Shown here: in pieces, positions 20,110 to 24,167 of the stretch | Numbering within the stretch: position 1 is the stretch's first letter | Layout of the letters: every line of letters begins with the position of its first letter | From: DASVEE01 sp036399695 | GTDB lineage: Bacteria; Acidobacteriota; Thermoanaerobaculia; Gp7-AA8 | Direction of reading: 5' to 3' | DNA length: 24,167 nucleotides | Assembly (NCBI GenBank): GCA_036399695.1 | Contig: DASWMP010000027.1 | Span: 1 to 24,167 of the forward strand | Translations under genes and position numbers: made by a program | Notes under the pieces: model-generated | Databases searched by the model: none | Seen by the model: the letters and a program-made list of their open reading frames with translations, nothing else | What the model was told of the DNA's origin: nothing

Positions 20110-21363
20110 CTACAGATCCTGTGCGCCCATCGGCCAGTCACCGCGCAGGAACTGCCGGATCGCTCCGAACACCACCACCGGGTCATCCGACCAGGCGTTG
20201 TGCGCGGCGCCCGGCACTGACACGAACCGTGCGTTCGGCAGCTCCGCGGCCCAGGTGCGGCCGGCTTCGTAGGCGGCGTTGCGGTCCTTCGTGCCGTGGA
20301 TCGTCAGGAAGGGCATCGTCAACTTCTTGACCTCCTCCGGCGTGAGCATCGCCTTCTGGATGGTCTGGAAATGCGGGGCCGCCATCTTCTGGAAATTCGC
20401 CGGCCACTCGTTCTCGTACGCGCAGGGGGACGGAACGCGCGAGGCGTGCTTCGGATTGCCGACCACCATGTGGCTGATCATGCGCGCCCATTCGGTGCAG
20501 TCGCCGAGCTTCGACTGATCGACCGTGATCCCCATGTCGTCGCGCGTGTGCGTCCGGAACGTCTTCGAGCCGTCGTTCGGCGCGGGACCGAGCTGCACGG
20601 CGCGGGCGACGTACTCCGGATGAGCGAGCGCGTACATCGCCACGGCCTTGCCGAGGTACGAGTAGCCGACGGGCACGAACCGCTCGAGCGCAAAGTGCGC
20701 GCGGATGGTCTCCAGGTCTTCGACGTCCTGCTGGATCGACGCCGTCTCCGAACGTCCGGAGCGTCCGCGATTGCGCGGGTCGTAGCCGATGACGGTGGCC
20801 ACGTCGGAGAACTGGCGGAAGTCTTCGAAGAGGACGAAGCCGAGCGGCACGACGATCGTCAGCGGTCCGTTTCCCGTCTTCTGGTAGTGGAGCTTCACGC
20901 CGTCTTTCGTCGTGACGCTCCCCTCCTCCACCTTCTCCGTTTCCCACGTCACGGGCGAGCCCGGACCGTCGAACATCACCTTCCACTTACCGTCCTGCTG
21001 CTTGCGCCACATCGACGTGTAGTGGCCGGTGAGCTTGCCGGCGGTCGTGTAGATCGGACCGTACGAGAAGCCGACGTCGCCGGCCGCATTCACCGCCACC
21101 CGCTCCGGCCCCCACGAGAACGGCGCCTCGGGCGCATTGATCATCCGGCTCCAGCCGTCGACGATGGCCTTCTTCCCCCGCAGCGTTCCGAGCGCGCTGA
21201 AGAACGTGGCATCGTCCGCAACCAGCTCCCCGAACTTCGCCACATCGTGATCCGCGAACGCCTTCGCGAACGCGATCTCCGACTGACGCACTTCTTCGAC
21301 CGGATCGGCAGCAAACACTGAGGTGGACATCAGAACGGCGGCAAGCACAGCGACGGCTCTCAT
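20110..21363 (-). CDS. Secreted NTF2-like domain/alpha-beta hydrolase fusion
   Basis: A 417-aa exported protein. A signal peptide (MRAVAVLAAVLMSTSVFA, cleavage before ADP) is followed by an NTF2/SnoaL-like domain (about 20-140: QSEIAFAKAFADHDVAKFGE, DDATFFSALG, FSYGPIYTTAGKLTG). An alpha/beta hydrolase domain covers about 150-410. The likely triad is Ser235 in VPVGYSYLGKA, Asp360 in IHGTKDRN and His388 in VPGAAHNAW. The nucleophile elbow GYSYL lacks the usual small residue after the second X, so activity could be altered. The fusion suggests one domain binds or positions a substrate for the other; the substrate is unknown. It lies downstream of the oxidoreductase gene across a repeat array. 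Confidence 0.85.
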   Translation of the reverse strand: MRAVAVLAAVLMSTSVFAADPVEEVRQSEIAFAKAFADHDVAKFGELVADDATFFSALGTLRGKKAIVDGWSRMINAPEAPFSWGPERVAVNAAGDVGFSYGPIYTTAGKLTGHYTSMWRKQQDGKWKVMFDGPGSPVTWETEKVEEGSVTTKDGVKLHYQKTGNGPLTIVVPLGFVLFEDFRQFSDVATVIGYDPRNRGRSGRSETASIQQDVEDLETIRAHFALERFVPVGYSYLGKAVAMYALAHPEYVARAVQLGPAPNDGSKTFRTHTRDDMGITVDQSKLGDCTEWARMISHMVVGNPKHASRVPSPCAYENEWPANFQKMAAPHFQTIQKAMLTPEEVKKLTMPFLTIHGTKDRNAAYEAGRTWAAELPNARFVSVPGAAHNAWSDDPVVVFGAIRQFLRGDWPMGAQDL

Positions 21364-21440
21364 GGCGCGAGAGAGTACCGCGCAGAGGTGCAGGTCGCGG
21401 TGAGACGGGTGTTACGGATGGTTACGGATTGATGATTTCT

Positions 21441-21543
21441 GGTTGTTGGTTGTTGGTTGTTGGTTTTCGGTTAATCCATCGACGAAGGACCGCCCTGCGG
21501 CGACCCAACCAAAAACCAAAAACCAACAACCAACAACCGCCTC
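21441..21543. repeat. Inverted pair of 7-nt arrays (GGTTGTT / AACAACC)
   Basis: The left arm (21441-21475) has three GGTTGTT units followed by GGTTTTC and GGTTAAT. The right arm (about 21505-21537) contains ACCAAAA, ACCAAAA, ACCAACA and ACCAACA units and is followed by CGCCTC at 21538. The loop is about 30 bases. The G/T-rich arm comes first, as in the two other copies of this family. Confidence 0.92.
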
Positions 21544-21546
21544 AAC

Positions 21547-22770
21547 TCAAATCACAATCGTCTCGTGAATCGGCCTGTTCTCCCAGAACCGCTGGATCGA
21601 CAGCGGGGTGCAGTCCAGGGTGCGGTATTCGCCGTACATCGTCAGCTCGGCCATCGCCAGGCCGGCGGCCGGCGCTTCCATGGCACCGTGGCCGGAGAAG
21701 CCGGTGGCGAAGAGGAGGCCTTTGTAGTGGGGGTGCTCGCCGATGACGGCGTTGTGGTCGACTTTGTTCGTGTCGTAGAGACCGCCCCACATCGACATCA
21801 GGCGGCAGCGCTCCATGCCCGGGACGCGCTCCTGCAGCACGTAATTGATCTGCTCCTCGTAATACTGCGCGTCGGCCGTCAGGTCGAAGCCGGGTGCGGT
21901 ATCAGGATCGGCCCGGCCGATGAGGAGATTCGGGCCCTCGGGGCGGAAGTAGATCCCCTGGTCGATGATCGTCATCGGGATCCGTTCGAAGCCTTCGATC
22001 GGCGGGAAGTTCGTGATGTAGAGCATCCGCTTGAGCGGAATCACCGGGGGCAGATCGTCGCCGGCAAGCCCGGAGTCTTCCATCAGTTGATTCGTCCAGG
22101 CGCCGGCGGCGACGAAGACCTTCTCGCTCTCCAGGACCGTCCCGTCTTCCAGCACCACGCCGCGGCAGGCGTTCCCTTCGATGTGCAGCTTCTTCACCGA
22201 CGTGCGCAGGCGGAGCTCCGCGCGTCCGGCGAAGCCTTCCAGGCCGCGCTCGTAATAGCCCTGCGCCGCGGCGGACGGATCGAAGCTGCCGCAATCGGGG
22301 CCGAAGACGCCGCCGGCCATCGGGCGCATGCCGAGCATCTCGTTGACCTCCGGATCGATGTGGTCGATCCCGGTCTTCAGACCCGGCACCTTCGCCTCCA
22401 CCTCGGCCGGATCGAGGAACTCGATGCGCACGCCGTTCTGCGCCCACTGCTCGCCGAACGTCTTCGCGCTCTCGAAGTTCTCCTCGTACTGGCAGAACAG
22501 ATAGCCCCGCTGGTCGAAGCCGATCGGCCAGTCCAGCTCCTCGCGGAAGTTCGCCAGGCGCTGGATCGAATAGCTCGTCAGCTTCATGTTGATCGGCGTC
22601 GTCCAGATGTTGCGGAAGCCGCCGGCGGAGAGCGCGGTCGAGCCTTTGGAAAGCGCGTCCTCACGCTCGAGCACCAGCACGCGTCCGGTGAAGCCGAGCT
22701 TCGACAGGTGATAGAGCGTGCTGCCGCCGATGATGCCGCCGCCGATGATGATCAGGTCGTATTGGGGCAT
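21547..22770 (-). CDS. FAD-dependent oxidoreductase (DAO/sarcosine-oxidase-like)
   Basis: A 407-aa flavoprotein of the D-amino-acid oxidase (DAO) fold. YDLIIIGGGIIGGSTLYHL is the N-terminal GxGxxG FAD loop, LVLERED ends the second strand with the ribose-binding Glu, and VFVAAGAWTN and GLLFATGFSGHGAMEAPA are the second FAD motif and C-terminal flavin contact seen in sarcosine and glycine oxidases. It probably oxidises a secondary or N-methyl amino acid; substrate and electron acceptor cannot be assigned. ATG at 22770 was chosen because AGGAAAAG precedes it and FAD binding starts at once. comF ends 8 bases upstream, so they share a transcript. Confidence 0.92.
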   Translation of the reverse strand: MPQYDLIIIGGGIIGGSTLYHLSKLGFTGRVLVLEREDALSKGSTALSAGGFRNIWTTPINMKLTSYSIQRLANFREELDWPIGFDQRGYLFCQYEENFESAKTFGEQWAQNGVRIEFLDPAEVEAKVPGLKTGIDHIDPEVNEMLGMRPMAGGVFGPDCGSFDPSAAAQGYYERGLEGFAGRAELRLRTSVKKLHIEGNACRGVVLEDGTVLESEKVFVAAGAWTNQLMEDSGLAGDDLPPVIPLKRMLYITNFPPIEGFERIPMTIIDQGIYFRPEGPNLLIGRADPDTAPGFDLTADAQYYEEQINYVLQERVPGMERCRLMSMWGGLYDTNKVDHNAVIGEHPHYKGLLFATGFSGHGAMEAPAAGLAMAELTMYGEYRTLDCTPLSIQRFWENRPIHETIVI

Positions 22771-22778
22771 TACTTTTC

Positions 22779-23513
22779 CTAACTGGCCTTGGCCACGGTG
22801 AGGGCACAGACGCGCTTCGCGCCGCGGGCCAGCAACTCCTTTGCGCACGCACGCAGCGTCTCGCCGGTGGTGCAGATGTCGTCGATGAGGAGGATGGAGA
22901 GACCCTCGGCGCCCGTCGCGGCGAAGGTGTTGCGAACGTTCACGACCCGCTCGCGCCGGGTGAGGGACGCCTGCCGCCCGCGGTCGAGCTTTTTCGCGAG
23001 CAGCGGCCGGACCGGGATGCCCGCGTGTGGGGCGAGCGCACGCGCGAGCAGGTCCGACTGGTTGTAGCCGCGCCGCCGTTCCTTGGCCGGATGCATCGGC
23101 ACCGGGACGAGCGCATCGAAGGCCAGATCGCCGCGCGTGCGCAGCGTCTCTTCGAGCAGCGTGGCCAGCGTCTGGTCCAGGAAGTCATGGCGCTCGTACT
23201 TCATCGCCTGCAGGAGCTTCTCGAGCACGCCCTCGTAGATGCCGTACGCGGCGCACCAGTCCACCGGGAGTGGATTCGTGACGCAGTCGAGGCACATGCC
23301 GGGGGCACCGAGAGGAAGCGCGCAGGAGGGGCATTGCGGCTGGCCGATGGGCCGCACGGCCGGCCAGCAGGAGGCGCAGCAGGACGCTTTCCGGTCCCGC
23401 CACGGCAAGGGCCGGCGGCAGGAAACACACCATGACGGCAGAACGATTCGGAGCGTTTCGCGTCCTAGAATCGAGACTGCATCCGCCAGCGGCCGGCTCT
23501 CCACGCCGCACAT
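22779..23513 (-). CDS. comF: ComF family phosphoribosyltransferase-like protein
   Basis: About 244 aa. The N-terminal half has four pairs of cysteines (CVSC, CCASC, CPSC, CLDC) that form the ComF zinc-finger region. The C-terminal half is a type I phosphoribosyltransferase with the PRPP loop ILLIDDICTTGETL and the preceding GYNQSDLLARAL and RRERVVNVRNTF. ComF helps bring single-stranded DNA into the cytoplasm in competent bacteria. Here it lies without other com genes, so natural transformation is only suggested. The start may be ATG 23513 or the in-frame GTG 23522; neither has a good ribosome binding site. It is divergent from the outer-membrane gene. Confidence 0.92.
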   Translation of the reverse strand: MCGVESRPLADAVSILGRETLRIVLPSWCVSCRRPLPWRDRKASCCASCWPAVRPIGQPQCPSCALPLGAPGMCLDCVTNPLPVDWCAAYGIYEGVLEKLLQAMKYERHDFLDQTLATLLEETLRTRGDLAFDALVPVPMHPAKERRRGYNQSDLLARALAPHAGIPVRPLLAKKLDRGRQASLTRRERVVNVRNTFAATGAEGLSILLIDDICTTGETLRACAKELLARGAKRVCALTVAKAS

Positions 23514-23542
23514 TGTACTCACCCAGAAGGAGTGGCAAATCG

Positions 23543-24136
23543 ATGACTCTTAGACATATAGTCGGGCGCATGAAGAAGACCGCGTTTCTGCTCGCGCTCA
23601 TCCTGCTGAGCGCGGTTCCGACGTTCGCCCAAAGCTCTGAATTCGGTGTCCTGGTAGGCGCCACCCGCCGCGTGATCGGCGATGACGACACGCTGGGCGG
23701 AGCGGCGCTCGACGACAAGTTCGAGCTGTCGAACACCTCCATCGAGCTCTTCTACGCTTTCGAGCTCGACCGCGGCACCTACTTCAAGATCAAGGCTGGC
23801 CGCCTCGAAGCTCCGGTGGCGTTCGGCATCGGACCCGATGACGACCGCGCCCGCGTCGACGCCGAGGGCGAGATCCAGCATGTCGACGGCGTGGTCGAGT
23901 ATCGCTTCAACGAGCCCTACGGCTCCACCGGCTTCTTCGTCGGCGCCGGCCTCTACCGTCAGAAGGCGGACACGTTCGACACCGAGACCGACTTCGGCTT
24001 CTCCGGCGGCATCAACGCCGACTTTCCCCTCTCCAGCCGCTACGGCGTGATCACCGAGGCCGCCTTCCACTGGACCAGCTTCGAGTTCAATCCGCGCTAC
24101 GTGACGGTCAGCGCCGGGCTGCGGATGAAGTTCTAG
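23543..24136 (+). CDS. Outer-membrane beta-barrel protein
   Basis: About 197 aa. A signal peptide (MKKTAFLLALILLSAVPTFA) is followed by alternating polar/aromatic strands (FELSNTSIELFYAFEL, GVVEYRFNEPYGSTGFFVG, RYGVITEAAFHWTSFEF). It ends YVTVSAGLRMKF, with the terminal Phe used by the barrel-assembly machinery. It should fold as an eight-stranded barrel in the outer membrane; ligand or function is unknown. AAGGAG at 23527-23532 points to ATG 23543, which adds nine residues before the signal peptide. The ATG at 23570 without a ribosome binding site is the alternative and gives a more typical leader. A 7-nt repeat begins eight bases after the stop. Confidence 0.85.
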   Translation: MTLRHIVGRMKKTAFLLALILLSAVPTFAQSSEFGVLVGATRRVIGDDDTLGGAALDDKFELSNTSIELFYAFELDRGTYFKIKAGRLEAPVAFGIGPDDDRARVDAEGEIQHVDGVVEYRFNEPYGSTGFFVGAGLYRQKADTFDTETDFGFSGGINADFPLSSRYGVITEAAFHWTSFEFNPRYVTVSAGLRMKF

Positions 24137-24143
24137 GCAAGTA

Positions 24144-24167
24144 GGCGGTTGGCAGTTGGCGGGTGGC
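24144..24167. repeat. First arm of a 7-nt array (GGCGGTT/GGCAGTT), cut by the window edge
   Basis: GGCGGTT, GGCAGTT and GGCGGGT follow each other directly and run off the end. This is the same unit family and orientation as the left arm at 17713, so a complementary arm is expected just beyond the window. Confidence 0.85.

Noticed and set aside
22779..23513. comF as evidence of a complete competence locus.
   Set aside because: No other competence gene is in the window, and ComF homologues are widespread in bacteria not known to be competent.

Overview
The window is a high-GC, densely coded stretch of chromosome from what looks like a Gram-negative, two-membrane bacterium. It carries a KDO-8-phosphate phosphatase, an LpxL-type lipid A acyltransferase and a small outer-membrane beta-barrel. 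TPR-bearing Ser/Thr kinases, ECF sigma factor/zinc-finger pairs and hairpin-rich intergenic DNA together suggest Acidobacteriota or a relative. That placement is inference from gene content; there is no rRNA or other decisive marker. About 26 protein genes are supported. No tRNA, rRNA, CRISPR array, transposase or phage gene was seen.

Layout. 1-1112 (+): the end of a DapB-like amino-acid dehydrogenase and an overlapping NAD-dependent epimerase. 1116-4732 (-): radical SAM/SPASM gene, GT4 glycosyltransferase, second radical SAM/SPASM gene, then a small membrane protein. 4940-6485 (+): a subtilisin-like protease overlapping an 82-aa gene that resembles a free I9 propeptide. 6579-7541 (-) and 7602-9044 (+): two divergent GT2 glycosyltransferases. 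9100-11909 (-): a receptor-like Ser/Thr kinase with a TPR region, and a 130-aa partner. 12285-14179 (-): ychF and an alpha/beta hydrolase. 14474-15409 (-): glucokinase. 15562-17576 (+): ECF sigma factor, zinc-finger/TPR anti-sigma candidate, and a 22-aa hydrophobic micropeptide inside a strongly structured transcript that ends in a 19-bp terminator hairpin. 17927-19938 (+): small XRE regulator, small acidic protein, kdsC, lipid A acyltransferase. 20110-23513 (-): comF, FAD oxidoreductase, and a secreted NTF2-like/hydrolase fusion. 23543-24136 (+): outer-membrane barrel.

The most unusual content lies between the genes. Many gene boundaries carry short tandem arrays with a period of 7 nt (several unrelated unit sequences), 9 nt or 21 nt. 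Most are arranged as two inverted arms around a short loop. The arrays reach into coding sequence: four genes end in CGA-TAG codons supplied by the 9-nt array, and both glycosyltransferases next to 7-nt arrays have their best ribosome binding site and GTG start in the loop between the arms. Separate palindromic families (GACAGACA-type and CGGAGTGCGGTGG-type) are also dispersed here.

The best candidates for something undescribed are this array system, the micropeptide with its ribosome binding site paired in a hairpin, and the overlapping protease/propeptide-like pair.
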